Shown here: positions 36,340 through 45,062 of the stretch, in pieces | Layout: each line of letters starts with the position of its first letter | How positions within the stretch are numbered: the first letter of the stretch is position 1 | NCBI GenBank assembly: GCA_003243195.1 | Contig: QFQI01000005.1 | Coordinates: 1 to 64,000 of the forward strand | Direction of reading: 5' to 3' | From: Sphingomonas taxi | GTDB taxonomy: Bacteria; Pseudomonadota; Alphaproteobacteria; Sphingomonadales; Sphingomonadaceae | Length of the DNA stretch: 64,000 nt | Translations under genes and position numbers: made by a program | Notes under the pieces: model-generated | Databases searched by the model: none | Told to the model about the DNA's origin: nothing | The model's input: only the letters and a program-made list of their open reading frames with translations

Positions 36340-37431
36340 ATGCGGATCATGCGACCGGCCTTCGTGCTCGCCGCCGCGGCAGCGGCCCTTTCCCCCGCTG
36401 CGGCGAATGCCCGCCAGGCGCCGCCATGCGCGGTCGCCGCCCCGTGTAGCCACCCCCTGCCCGTCCGGGTGGTGATCGTGACGATGTTCGAGATCGGCAA
36501 GGACACCGGCGACGCGGCCGGCGAATTCCAGTTATGGAAGGAACGGCGCCGGCTCGACACGCGAATCCTGCTGCCCAACGCTTATCACGATCTCTATTAC
36601 AATCCCGACACGCAGGTGCTGGGCGTCGTCACCGGCGTCGGCGCGATCCGCGCGGCGACCACCGTCACCGCGATCGGGCTCGATCCGCGACTTGACGTAT
36701 CGAAGGCATATTGGCTGGTATCGGGCATCGCCGGGATCGACCCGGAGGACGCCTCGATCGGATCGGCCGTCTGGGCGCATCATGTCGTCGACGGCGACCT
36801 TGCGCACGAGATCGATGCGCGGGAGATCCCGCCCGGCTGGTCGAGCGGCTATTTCCCGCTCGACCGCAAGGGGCCCGACGATCCCGCGCCACCGCGCACC
36901 GATGCTGGCGAGGTGTTCACGCTCAACACCGCGCTTGCCGACTGGGCCTATGCGCTGACCAGGAACGTGGCGCTGCCCGACGATCCGGGTATCGCGAAGG
37001 AGCGCGCGCGCTACACCGGCTATCCCAACGCGCAGAAGCCGCCGTTCGTGCTCATCGGCGACCAGTTTTCGGCGATGACCTTCTGGCACGGCGCGCTGCT
37101 CAACCGCTGGGCCAACGCCCGCACCCGTTATTTCACCGGCGGAAAGGGCAATTACGTCACCAGCGCGATGGAGGAGAGCGGCACGCTGCAGGCCATGGAA
37201 TACCTGTCGCGCATCGGTCGCGCGGACAAGGACCGGGTTCTCGTTCTGCGCGCCGGCAGCAATTACTCGATGCCGCCGCCCGGCGTCGCGCCCGCCGACT
37301 ATCTGCTGCGTGAGAACGAGGGTTATGCCGGGATGGCGGCGTCGCTGGAGAGCCTGTACCGCGTCGGCAGCAAGGTCGTCGATGAGTTGCTCACGCACTG
37401 GCCGCGTTACGAAAAGACCATACCTCGGTGA
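36340..37431 (+). CDS. Purine nucleoside permease (NUP) family protein
   Basis: A 363-residue exported protein of the NUP family, first described as fungal purine nucleoside transporters and related in fold to nucleoside phosphorylases. It has a signal peptide (FVLAAAAAALSPAAANA), then VVIVTMFEIGKDTGDAAGEF, LGVVTGVGAIRAATTV, VSGIAGIDPEDASIGSA and SAMEESGTLQAMEYL. There is no membrane helix apart from the signal, so it should be periplasmic and could bind or cleave nucleosides; it need not form a channel. It starts 5 bp after the TonB receptor gene and overlaps the 8-oxoguanine deaminase gene by 4 bp (GTGA). Confidence 0.85.
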   Translation: MRIMRPAFVLAAAAAALSPAAANARQAPPCAVAAPCSHPLPVRVVIVTMFEIGKDTGDAAGEFQLWKERRRLDTRILLPNAYHDLYYNPDTQVLGVVTGVGAIRAATTVTAIGLDPRLDVSKAYWLVSGIAGIDPEDASIGSAVWAHHVVDGDLAHEIDAREIPPGWSSGYFPLDRKGPDDPAPPRTDAGEVFTLNTALADWAYALTRNVALPDDPGIAKERARYTGYPNAQKPPFVLIGDQFSAMTFWHGALLNRWANARTRYFTGGKGNYVTSAMEESGTLQAMEYLSRIGRADKDRVLVLRAGSNYSMPPPGVAPADYLLRENEGYAGMAASLESLYRVGSKVVDELLTHWPRYEKTIPR

Positions 37432-38789
37432 CGTTGCGCCTGCTGACGGGCGCCGACGTGCTCGTCACGATGGACGATGGCGAGCGCGAGATCGCCGATG
37501 GTGCCGTGGCGTGGCGCGACGGGGTGATCGTGGCGGTGGGCACCTCCAGTGACCTTGCGCCGCTGCGCGCGCACGCGAGCGAGGTGATCGACGCACGCGG
37601 CTGCGTCGTGACGCCGGGGCTGGTCAACACGCACCACCACCTGTTCCAGACGCTGACCCGCGCGGTGCCGGGGGCGACCGAACAGTCGCTGTTCGGATGG
37701 CTGAAGCGCCTGTACCCGATCTGGGCGGCGATGCGGCCGGAGGACGTGTTCGCGGCGACCCGGCTGGGTCTGGCCGAACTGGCGCTCTCGGGCTGCACGC
37801 TCAGCACCGACCACCTCTACCTGTTCCCGAACGGCGTGACGCTGGACGACACGATCGCCGCCGCCGCCGACATCGGCATCCGCTTCCATCCGACCCGCGG
37901 CAGCATGAGCGTGGGGACCAGCGCGGGCGGCCTTCCGCCCGACAGTCTGGTGGAGCGGGAGCCGGCGATCCTGGCCGACACAGTGCGTGTGATCGACCGC
38001 TTCCACGATCCCCGCGACGGCGCGATGGTGCGCGTCGGCGTCGCCCCCTGTTCGCCCTTCTCGGTCAGCGAGGGGTTGATGCGCGACGCCGCGATGCTGG
38101 CACGGGACAAAGGGGTGATGCTGCACACCCATCTGGCGGAGGACGAGGACGACGTCACCTTCTCGCTGGAGCGGTTCGGCTGCCGGCCGGGGGACTATGC
38201 CGAGCGGCTCGGCTGGGTCGGGCCCGACGTATGGATGGCGCATTGCGTAAAGCTCGACGCCCGGGAGATCGCGCTGTTCGCGCGGACCGGAACGGGCGTG
38301 GCGCATTGCCCGTGCTCCAATTGCCGGCTCGGCTCCGGCATCGCGCCGCTCGCCGCCATGGCGGCGGCGGGAGTGCCGCTGGGGTTGGGCGTCGACGGAT
38401 CGGCATCGAACGACGCCGGGCATCTGCTGCACGAAGCGCGACAGGCGCTGCTGCTCCAGCGCGTGGCCGGCGGCGCGGGGGCGTTCGGCACCCGCACGGC
38501 GCTGCGGCTGGCGACGCGCGGCGGCGCGGAGATGCTCGGCCGACCCGACTGCGGTGCGCTCGCGGTGGGCCGGCGCGCCGATCTGGCGGTGTGGGACATG
38601 GGCGAGATCGCCAGCACCGGCGCATGGGACGCGGTGGCGGCGCTGGTCCTTTGCCCGCCGGCGCGCGTCCGCGACCTGATGGTGGAGGGTCGCGAGGTCG
38701 TGCGCGGCGGTGAACTGGTCAGCACACCGCTGGGCGACGTCCTTGCGAACGCGCGCCGCTCGCTCGCCCGGCTGCGCGAGACCGCCTGA
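37428..38789 (+). CDS. 8-oxoguanine deaminase-like amidohydrolase
   Basis: A 453-residue amidohydrolase. NTHHHLFQTLTRAVPG, LFGWLKRLYPIWA and the HLYLFP segment are hallmarks of the 8-oxoguanine deaminase (Pa0142-like) subgroup. Further zinc and active-site motifs are LHTHLAED near 226, MAHCVKLD near 265 and GLGVDGSASND near 320. It would convert 8-oxoguanine to urate, feeding the catabolic operon below guanine and xanthine. Start is a GTG overlapping the previous stop. It is distinct from the guaD product in the same locus, so two deaminases enter the pathway at different points. Confidence 0.85.
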   Translation: MTLRLLTGADVLVTMDDGEREIADGAVAWRDGVIVAVGTSSDLAPLRAHASEVIDARGCVVTPGLVNTHHHLFQTLTRAVPGATEQSLFGWLKRLYPIWAAMRPEDVFAATRLGLAELALSGCTLSTDHLYLFPNGVTLDDTIAAAADIGIRFHPTRGSMSVGTSAGGLPPDSLVEREPAILADTVRVIDRFHDPRDGAMVRVGVAPCSPFSVSEGLMRDAAMLARDKGVMLHTHLAEDEDDVTFSLERFGCRPGDYAERLGWVGPDVWMAHCVKLDAREIALFARTGTGVAHCPCSNCRLGSGIAPLAAMAAAGVPLGLGVDGSASNDAGHLLHEARQALLLQRVAGGAGAFGTRTALRLATRGGAEMLGRPDCGALAVGRRADLAVWDMGEIASTGAWDAVAALVLCPPARVRDLMVEGREVVRGGELVSTPLGDVLANARRSLARLRETA

Positions 38790-38823
38790 CACCGGATGTA
38801 GCGGCCGGGTTGCGACAGCAGGC

Positions 38824-40209
38824 TTACAGCACGTTTTCCTCGGCGGTGCGGCGGCCGGCGAAGAAGGCGTTAAGTCCTACCGCGCTGACCGACGCGAGCA
38901 CGATGCCTGAATTGAGCAACGGCGCCAGCGCAGCGGGCATCGCCTGGAAGAACTTGTGCGACAGCACCGGGATCAGGCCGGCCGCGATCGACACCGCCAC
39001 CGTCACCAGCCGTTCGAAGGTGAGCTCGACCGATCCGAGGATCCGCACGCCGGTCGCCGCGATCATCCCGAACATCACCAGCGCCGCGCCGCCCAGCACC
39101 GGCAGCGGCACCGCCGCGACCAGCGCCGCCAGCTTCGGGCACAATCCCAGCACCAGCAGGATCACCCCCGCGCCCGCGCAGACATAGCGCGATCGCACCC
39201 CGGTGATGCTGAGCAGTCCGATATTTTGCGCAAAGGAGGTATAGGGGAAGGTGTTGAACACGCCACCGACCAGCGTGCCGGCGGCATCGCCGCGCAGGCC
39301 GCGTACCATCGTGCGGCGGTCCACCGGCCGGCCGACCATCTCGCCCGCGGCCATGAACATCCCGAACGATTCGATCATCACCGTCATCATCACCAGGCAC
39401 ATCGCGATCGACGCCGGCGGATCGATGGTCGGCGGGCCGAACTGGAACGGGCGGACGAACGCGAACCATGGCGCCTCGGTCACCGGCGCGACATCGACCA
39501 TCCCCATCGCGGAGGCGAGCAGCGTGCCCGCGACGACGCCGGTCAGCACCGCGCCGCTGCGCACCAGCCCGTGGCCGTAGCGCATCAGGCCGAGCACCAC
39601 CGCCAGCGTCGCGGCGGCCAGCGCCAGGTTCACCGGCGCGCCATAGGACGGATCGTCGGGCTGCCCCCCCGCGGTCCAGTTGATGCCGACGCCCATCAGG
39701 CTCAGACCGATCGTCAGGATCACCGTGCCCGTCACCGCGGGCGGAAACAGGCGGGAGAGCCGCCCGACGAACGGCGCGACCAGGAAACCGAACAGGCCGG
39801 CAACGATCACCGCGCCGTAGATCTTGGTCAGCACGGCGGCCGGCGGCGTGCCCGCGGCCGTCTCCGTCCCGATCAGCGCCAGCATCGGGCTGATCGACGC
39901 GAAGGTCACCCCCATCATGATCGGAAGACGCACCCCGATCCTGGGCATGCCGATCGTCTGGATCAGCGTCGCGATGCCGCAGGCGACCAGATCGGCGCTG
40001 ATGAGCAGCCCGAGTTGCGCGGGCGCGAGGTTCAGCGCGCGGCCGACGACCAGCGGCACCGTGACCGCGCCGGCGTACATGACCAGAACGTGCTGCAATG
40101 ACAGGGGCAGCAGCCGGCGTGGCGGCAGAAGCGCATCCACGCCGTCGTCGATCGGTGATTCGGCCGCGACCGGATCGTGGCGGGGCAAGAGCAATGTGGC
40201 GGACGGCAT
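38824..40209 (-). CDS. NCS2 family xanthine/urate permease
   Basis: A 461-residue nucleobase:cation symporter-2 protein with about 14 helices. The family signature QNIGLLSITGVRSRYV lies near 320 and the substrate-site segments are LQHVLVMYAGAVTVPL near 40 and MTVMIESFGMFMAAGEM near 280. The ATG at 40209 was chosen because the family N-terminus starts shortly after it. It is divergent from a LysR regulator, which is probably its controller. Urate or xanthine is the likely substrate by family and context; the AzgA-type permease at 24259 covers hypoxanthine, adenine and guanine. Confidence 0.87.
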   Translation of the reverse strand: MPSATLLLPRHDPVAAESPIDDGVDALLPPRRLLPLSLQHVLVMYAGAVTVPLVVGRALNLAPAQLGLLISADLVACGIATLIQTIGMPRIGVRLPIMMGVTFASISPMLALIGTETAAGTPPAAVLTKIYGAVIVAGLFGFLVAPFVGRLSRLFPPAVTGTVILTIGLSLMGVGINWTAGGQPDDPSYGAPVNLALAAATLAVVLGLMRYGHGLVRSGAVLTGVVAGTLLASAMGMVDVAPVTEAPWFAFVRPFQFGPPTIDPPASIAMCLVMMTVMIESFGMFMAAGEMVGRPVDRRTMVRGLRGDAAGTLVGGVFNTFPYTSFAQNIGLLSITGVRSRYVCAGAGVILLVLGLCPKLAALVAAVPLPVLGGAALVMFGMIAATGVRILGSVELTFERLVTVAVSIAAGLIPVLSHKFFQAMPAALAPLLNSGIVLASVSAVGLNAFFAGRRTAEENVL

Positions 40210-40330
40210 CGAAGCGGTCTCCGTCGTGCTGCGCGGCGTGGGCGTGCACGATACGGGCGGCGCGCGCCTTGCGACCAGCGCCGAATCTGCGATGATCCGA
40301 TCTAGAAAAGGCAGCACGGGAGGCAGAACC

Positions 40331-41305
40331 ATGCCGCTGGTGAAGACGGCGCTGATCTATTTCGATCAGGCGATCCGCGACGGCTCCATCCGCAAGGCGG
40401 CGGACAACCTGCACATCGCGTCGTCGGCGATCAATCGCCAGTTGCTCGGGCTGGAGGCGGAGCTGGGCGTCGAGCTGTTTGTCCGCCTGCCGCGTGGAAT
40501 CCGGCCGACCGCCGCGGGCGAGGCGCTGCTCGGCTGCATCCGCCGCTGGCATGGCGATGCGGGCGCGCTGAAGGACGAGATCGCGCGACTGAAGGGCGGC
40601 GTGCGCGGCACGATCCGCGTGGCGGCGGCGGAAAGCCTGATCGAGGAGGTCGTGCCGCGCGCGATGGCGCGCGTGCGCGAACGCTTTCCGCTGGTCGACT
40701 TCACGCTGATCTCGGGCGACAATTACCGGATCCGCTCCGAACTGACCGCGAAGGATGCCGACCTGGTGTGCGCGTTCGACGTGACGGAGGGCGCACGCAC
40801 CGACACGCTGCATCGGATCACCTCGCCGATCGGCGTGCTGATGCCGGTCGACCACCCGCTGGCCGCCGCGACCGACGGCCTCACCCTCGCCGACTGCCTG
40901 CCCTACCCCGTCGTTGCGCCGGGGCTCGACTGGCTGAAGCACAGCACGATCGGGCGTCTGTTCCAGGAGGCCGGCGTGCCGTTCCGGGTCGTCGCGCAGG
41001 TCGAACGGATCGGGATGATGAAGAGCCTGGTGCGCGCCGGCACCGGCATCGGCTTCATCTCGATGGTAGGGGTGGAGGCGGACGTGGCGGAGCGACGCCT
41101 CGCCTGGGTGCCGTTGCGGCGGGGGATCGTCCGTCCGGTGACGGTGTCGCTGCTGGTCCGCACCGGCTTCGTGCTGCCGCTGCACGTCGGCGTGTTCGTC
41201 GACGCGCTGAAGGCGGAGCTGGACTGGCTGACCCGCGAGAACGGCGGCCGGCGGGCGTCGGCCCTGGCCGTTCCCGCTGCCGTCCGCGACGGGGCCGCTG
41301 CCTGA
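40331..41305 (+). CDS. LysR-family regulator, divergent from NCS2 permease
   Basis: A 324-residue LysR-type regulator. The helix-turn-helix reads GSIRKAADNLHIASSAINRQL (core RKAADNLHIASSAINRQ), closely like the LysR at 32615, so the two are paralogues. The effector domain begins about residue 90 (GTIRVAAAESLIEE). Start at 40331 after GGGAGG. It lies 121 bp from the divergent permease start. It may control the permease and the 11-gene minus-strand operon that ends nearby. Confidence 0.83.
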   Translation: MPLVKTALIYFDQAIRDGSIRKAADNLHIASSAINRQLLGLEAELGVELFVRLPRGIRPTAAGEALLGCIRRWHGDAGALKDEIARLKGGVRGTIRVAAAESLIEEVVPRAMARVRERFPLVDFTLISGDNYRIRSELTAKDADLVCAFDVTEGARTDTLHRITSPIGVLMPVDHPLAAATDGLTLADCLPYPVVAPGLDWLKHSTIGRLFQEAGVPFRVVAQVERIGMMKSLVRAGTGIGFISMVGVEADVAERRLAWVPLRRGIVRPVTVSLLVRTGFVLPLHVGVFVDALKAELDWLTRENGGRRASALAVPAAVRDGAAA

Positions 41306-41506
41306 ACGCGCGGCCCCCGGCTGCGGGCGGGTTCGGAAGCGGGAGGCGACGCCGCTGTCGGGCAGGTTATGCGCGACAACGCTTGCACGCCACGAACCGT
41401 CCCGCCGCCCGACGCCGGCAGTGGCGTTCGCGATCGCACGGCGCGAGATGCGTGACGCCGGGTCCATGGAACACGCCCCCGGCGCAGGCGACGCTGGCCG
41501 GGAAGG

Positions 41507-42496
41507 TCAGCCGGTCGATCGGGCGACCGCTCCCGCCGGCGCCGCGTCGTGGCCCAGCCGGCGTGCGACCACCGCGCAGGCGATCAACTGGAGCTGATGG
41601 AACAGCATCAGCGGCAGGATGATCGTGCCGAGCGCGGCGGCGGGGAACAGCACGCCCGCCATCGGCACGCCCGAGGCCAGGCTCTTCTTGGAACCGCAGA
41701 ACAGCAGCACGATCCGGTCCTCACGCGCGAAGCCCAGCACACCACCCAGCGCCCAGCTCGCGACCATGACGATCGCGAGCAGCGCCGCGGACAGCAGCGC
41801 CACCACCGCCAGGTCGCCCAGCGACACGCGGTGCCACAGCCCCTCCACCACCGCCGCGCCGAACGCGGTGTAGACGACGAGCAGGATCGATCCGCGATCG
41901 ACCATCGTCACCAATGGCTTGTGCCGCGCCACGAACCCGCCGATCCACGGGCGCAACAGGTGACCGGCGACGAACGGCAGCAGCAATTGCAGCAGGATCG
42001 ATTCGATCGAGTGCCACGACATGCCGGCGCCCGTGCCGCCATGGATCAGCAGCGCGACCAGCGCAGGCACGATCGCGATGCCGAGCAGATTGGAGAAGGA
42101 CGCACCACAGACCGCCGCCGCCACATTGCCGCGCGCCATCGCGGTGAAGGCGATCGACGACTGGACGGTGGACGGCAGCAGCGAGAGGAACAGCATCCCC
42201 GTCGCCAGCGCCCCGCCCAGCAGGTGCAGCGAGGCGATGCCGAGCCCCAGCAGCGGGAACAGCACGAAGGTGATCCCCATCGTGGCGGCATGCAGCCGCC
42301 AGTGGCGCGCGCCGTCGATGATCGCCTGACGCGACAGCTTGGCACCGTGCAGGAAGAACAACAGCACGATCGCGGCATCGGCGATCGCATCGAACACGCC
42401 TTTCCACACGCCCGTCGGCGGCAGCAGCGACGCCAGCGCGACGGTCCCGAGGAGCATGAGGATGAACGGTTCGACAAAGGCAAGAAGGGCGCGCAC
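41507..42496 (-). CDS. Bile acid:sodium symporter (BASS/YfeH-type) family transporter
   Basis: A 329-residue membrane protein with about 10 helices. Typical motifs are VLLFFLHGAKLS near 45, LLPSTVQSSIAFTAMARGNVAAAV near 105 (short core STVQSSIAFT), GLLRPWI-like GHLLRPWIG near 180 and FCGSKKSLASGVP near 265. These fit the YfeH branch of the BASS superfamily. A GTG at 42496, one base after the uraH stop, is the likely start. As the last gene of the urate operon it may move an intermediate such as allantoin, allantoate, oxamate or oxalate; the substrate is unknown. Confidence 0.82.
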   Translation of the reverse strand: MRALLAFVEPFILMLLGTVALASLLPPTGVWKGVFDAIADAAIVLLFFLHGAKLSRQAIIDGARHWRLHAATMGITFVLFPLLGLGIASLHLLGGALATGMLFLSLLPSTVQSSIAFTAMARGNVAAAVCGASFSNLLGIAIVPALVALLIHGGTGAGMSWHSIESILLQLLLPFVAGHLLRPWIGGFVARHKPLVTMVDRGSILLVVYTAFGAAVVEGLWHRVSLGDLAVVALLSAALLAIVMVASWALGGVLGFAREDRIVLLFCGSKKSLASGVPMAGVLFPAAALGTIILPLMLFHQLQLIACAVVARRLGHDAAPAGAVARSTG

Positions 42497-42497
42497 T

Positions 42498-42830
42498 TCA
42501 GCTCCCGCGATAGGTGGAATAGGCAAAGGGTGAAACCAGCAGCGGCACATGATAGTGTGCCACGGCATCCGCAATGCCGAAGGCGATCGTCACGTCCTCC
42601 AGGAACGGCGGATCGGCGAGCGCGACCCCGCGCGCGCGGAAGTAGGCCGCGATCGCGAAGGTGAGGCGATACCGGCCCGCGTCCACCGCCACTTCCCGCA
42701 GCGCCGGACAACGACCGTCCGCATCGGTCTGCCCGAGGAACAGCGTCATGCCGTCACGCTCCAGCGTCAGCGCGACCCCTGCGGCGGGGATGCCGACGGC
42801 GGTGTCGAGGACATGGGTGGAAAGCGTCAT
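42498..42830 (-). CDS. uraH: 5-hydroxyisourate hydrolase
   Basis: A 110-residue transthyretin-related enzyme that hydrolyses 5-hydroxyisourate to OHCU. The diagnostic N-terminal STHVLDTAVGIPA and the C-terminal YHVPLLVSPFAYSTYRGS are intact, giving the active-site His and Arg (His near 6 and 92, with the terminal YRGS). Full length, no signal peptide, so cytoplasmic. ATGA overlap with the flavoprotein gene upstream. Confidence 0.93.
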   Translation of the reverse strand: MTLSTHVLDTAVGIPAAGVALTLERDGMTLFLGQTDADGRCPALREVAVDAGRYRLTFAIAAYFRARGVALADPPFLEDVTIAFGIADAVAHYHVPLLVSPFAYSTYRGS

Positions 42831-44248
42831 GCCGCATTCTCCTCGCGCGTCGCGGTCCAGTGGCCGACGAACTCGGGTTCGTCATAGGCATGATAATCCG
42901 CCGCTATGCGATCGGCATCGTCGAGGAAGAGCTGGTCGGCGATCCCCGTCGCCAGACGCGGCAGCGCCTGTTTCAGACCCGACAGCGCCGATGCCGACAG
43001 GCCGAAGCTGATGAGCGCGGAATAGTTGAACGCGAACAGGCCGTACAAGGCGTCGGCGCCGGCGGCATGGCGCGGCAGGAATTCGAACCCCGGCCCCAGA
43101 TAGGGGTGCGCGTCGACCACCGCATTGCCCTCCCCCGCCGGGGCAAGGTAGCGGTCGGACCAGCGCAGGATGCCGTCCGCCACATCGGCGAGTTCCGGTC
43201 GCAGCGCCGGGTCCGTGACGAGGCCGGTCGACAGCACGAGGAAGTCGAAGGCGTGTCGGCCGTGCGGCGTGGTGACCGCGACCGCGTCGCCGATGTCCTC
43301 GACGTTCAGCCACGGCGCGCCGAGGTGGAGATGGAAATTGCCATGCGCGGCGGCGCGCGCGAACGTGTCGTTGGTCGGCGGCTGGTTCCGCGCGAAGAAG
43401 TCCACCATCATCCGGTATTTGGCCGCATCGGGCAGTGCCGGGAAGCGCGGGATCAGCCCGGCGCCCTCCATGAAGCGGATCGGATTGACCGTGGGCAGCG
43501 CCGCGCGCCGGACGAAGACATGGACGGCCCCCGCCCCCAGCCCCAAGGCGTGCTGCGCATTGTCGAACGCGGATGCGCCACCGCCCAATATGCCGATCCG
43601 TTTGCCGGCGAGCGCGGCATAGTCGATCATCTCCGAGGTATGCGCATAACGATGCGGCGGCAACGCGTCGCGGACCATCGCGGGCGTGTGCCAATGCCCC
43701 CCGCCCTGGATGCCCGTCGCCAGCACCACCTTGCGCGCGAGCAGCGGCGCGCCGTCCGCCAGATGCAGCCGGAACAGCCCGCGCCGCACCGGCTCGATCC
43801 GCGTCAGCCGCGTGTCGTTGCGCACCGGCAGGTCGAGCACGCGGCGATACCAGCGCAGATACGCCATCCAGTCGCGTCGCGGGATCTTGTCGACCGCGTC
43901 CCAGCCCTGCGGCCCGTGCTGCGCCTCCCACCAGGCGCGAAAGGTGAGCGAAGGGATGCCGAAGTCGATCGAGGTGATGTGCTTGGGCGTGCGCAGCGTC
44001 ATCATCCGCGCATAGGTGTCCCACGGCCCCTCGTAGCCGGCCGGATTCTCGTCGATGACGAGCACGTCCTGCACCCGTTCGCGCTGTAGCCCGAACGCGG
44101 CGCCCAGGCCGCTCTGCCCGCCGCCGACGATCACCACGTCGAGCACATCGGCGCCCTCGTGCCGGTGTGGCCTGGTCCAGCGTGGGCCGCCATAGTTGAG
44201 ACAGGCGAGATCATGCGCGACCCGCGCGTCGTGACGGTCCAGCGTCAT
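42827..44248 (-). CDS. FMO-like FAD/NAD(P)H oxidoreductase, candidate urate hydroxylase
   Basis: A 473-residue flavoprotein. The FAD motif is DVVIVGGGQSGLGAAFGL at about 37-54. A second Rossmann motif is KRIGILGGGASAFDNA near 214-229, giving an FMO/BVMO-type two-dinucleotide fold. It also has the ATG-type VVLATGIQGGG and LSTGLV segments. It shows no copper uricase, PuuD or HpxO (UbiH-like) features. It lies between uraD and uraH, overlapping both by 4 bp, exactly where a urate-oxidising enzyme is missing. I infer urate-to-5-hydroxyisourate hydroxylation with NAD(P)H and O2; a different oxidation is possible. Confidence 0.75.
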   Translation of the reverse strand: MTLDRHDARVAHDLACLNYGGPRWTRPHRHEGADVLDVVIVGGGQSGLGAAFGLQRERVQDVLVIDENPAGYEGPWDTYARMMTLRTPKHITSIDFGIPSLTFRAWWEAQHGPQGWDAVDKIPRRDWMAYLRWYRRVLDLPVRNDTRLTRIEPVRRGLFRLHLADGAPLLARKVVLATGIQGGGHWHTPAMVRDALPPHRYAHTSEMIDYAALAGKRIGILGGGASAFDNAQHALGLGAGAVHVFVRRAALPTVNPIRFMEGAGLIPRFPALPDAAKYRMMVDFFARNQPPTNDTFARAAAHGNFHLHLGAPWLNVEDIGDAVAVTTPHGRHAFDFLVLSTGLVTDPALRPELADVADGILRWSDRYLAPAGEGNAVVDAHPYLGPGFEFLPRHAAGADALYGLFAFNYSALISFGLSASALSGLKQALPRLATGIADQLFLDDADRIAADYHAYDEPEFVGHWTATREENAA

Positions 44249-44685
44249 CGCGCATCCTCCAGTCTCAGGCGGACGATCTTCCCGATCTCGTCCACGGCCG
44301 CGTCGATCTCACGCTCGCGCGTATTGGCAAGGCGCGCTTCCATCGCCGCGAGGATTCCCGCCTTGTCGGCCAGCCGGACGCAGATGATGAAGGGGAAGCC
44401 GAACCGCTCGCGATAGGTGGCGTTCAGCGCGTGGAAGCGCGCATATTCCTCCGGGCCGAGTCGGTCGAGACCGGCGGAGGCCTGCTCCGCCGCCGAAGCA
44501 TCGGTGAGTTGCACCTTCTCGGCCAGTTCGGGATGCGCGCGGATCAGCGCCAGCCGTTCCGCATCGGTCGCGTCGCGCACGACCGCCATCAGGTCCGCGT
44601 GCCGGTCCCCCGACGATGGCCGGGCGTCGGCGCGCGCCTCGACCCAGGGCGAGTGTTCGAACAATGCCGGTCCGTGCGTGGTCAC
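44245..44685 (-). CDS. uraD: OHCU decarboxylase, short N-terminus
   Basis: A 146-residue enzyme that decarboxylates OHCU to S-allantoin. Intact landmarks are FEHSPWVEA near 10, LIRAHPELAEKVQLT near 65 with the catalytic His, and the NATYRERFGFPFIICV core near 105. The family normally carries about 15-20 more N-terminal residues before the EHSPW motif. Here the GTG at 44685 overlaps the upstream stop (GTGA), leaving only 8 residues before it. The missing helix may be dispensable; an upstream extension in another register was not supported. Confidence 0.87.
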   Translation of the reverse strand: MTTHGPALFEHSPWVEARADARPSSGDRHADLMAVVRDATDAERLALIRAHPELAEKVQLTDASAAEQASAGLDRLGPEEYARFHALNATYRERFGFPFIICVRLADKAGILAAMEARLANTREREIDAAVDEIGKIVRLRLEDAR

Positions 44686-45062
44686 GAGGTCGTGCCCTCC
44701 AGAGAGACATGGGCGGAGACGACCTTCCAGCCGTCGGCGAACTTCACCCACGCCTGGCTCTGCCGCCCGCGCCGCTCGGAACCCTCGCGGAAGAACTCCG
44801 CGTCGGCGGTGGCGAAGGCGTCGCCATAGGTGGTGATCGCGACGCGACCCAGCGTGCGCCGCGGCGATCCGCCCCGGCCCTTGCGGAAATCCCGGATCGC
44901 CGCGATCCCGTAAAGCACCTCCCCCACGCCATAGCGGTTGGTGGTCGGCGCGTCGTGGAACAGCGCGTCCATCGCCGCGATGTCGTCGGCCATCAACGCG
45001 CGCTCATACGCGTGGAAGGCGGCGGTGACTTCCGCCAGCACGCGTGGATCGTCGATCGTCAT
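44682..45062 (-). CDS. hpxZ: HpxZ/AtzH-like protein (DUF3225, SnoaL-like)
   Basis: A 126-residue single-domain protein with a cone-like NTF2/SnoaL fold (VLAEVTAAFHAYERAL; MDALFHDAPTTNRYGVGEVLYG; SQAWVKFADGWKVVSAHVS). These match the HpxZ/AtzH family, which accompanies oxalurate- or biuret-type amidases. HpxW, HpxX and HpxY are encoded upstream in the same operon, supporting the name. The role is unclear; AtzH is reported to be an amidohydrolase-system partner. ATGA overlaps at both ends. Confidence 0.8.
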   Translation of the reverse strand: MTIDDPRVLAEVTAAFHAYERALMADDIAAMDALFHDAPTTNRYGVGEVLYGIAAIRDFRKGRGGSPRRTLGRVAITTYGDAFATADAEFFREGSERRGRQSQAWVKFADGWKVVSAHVSLEGTTS

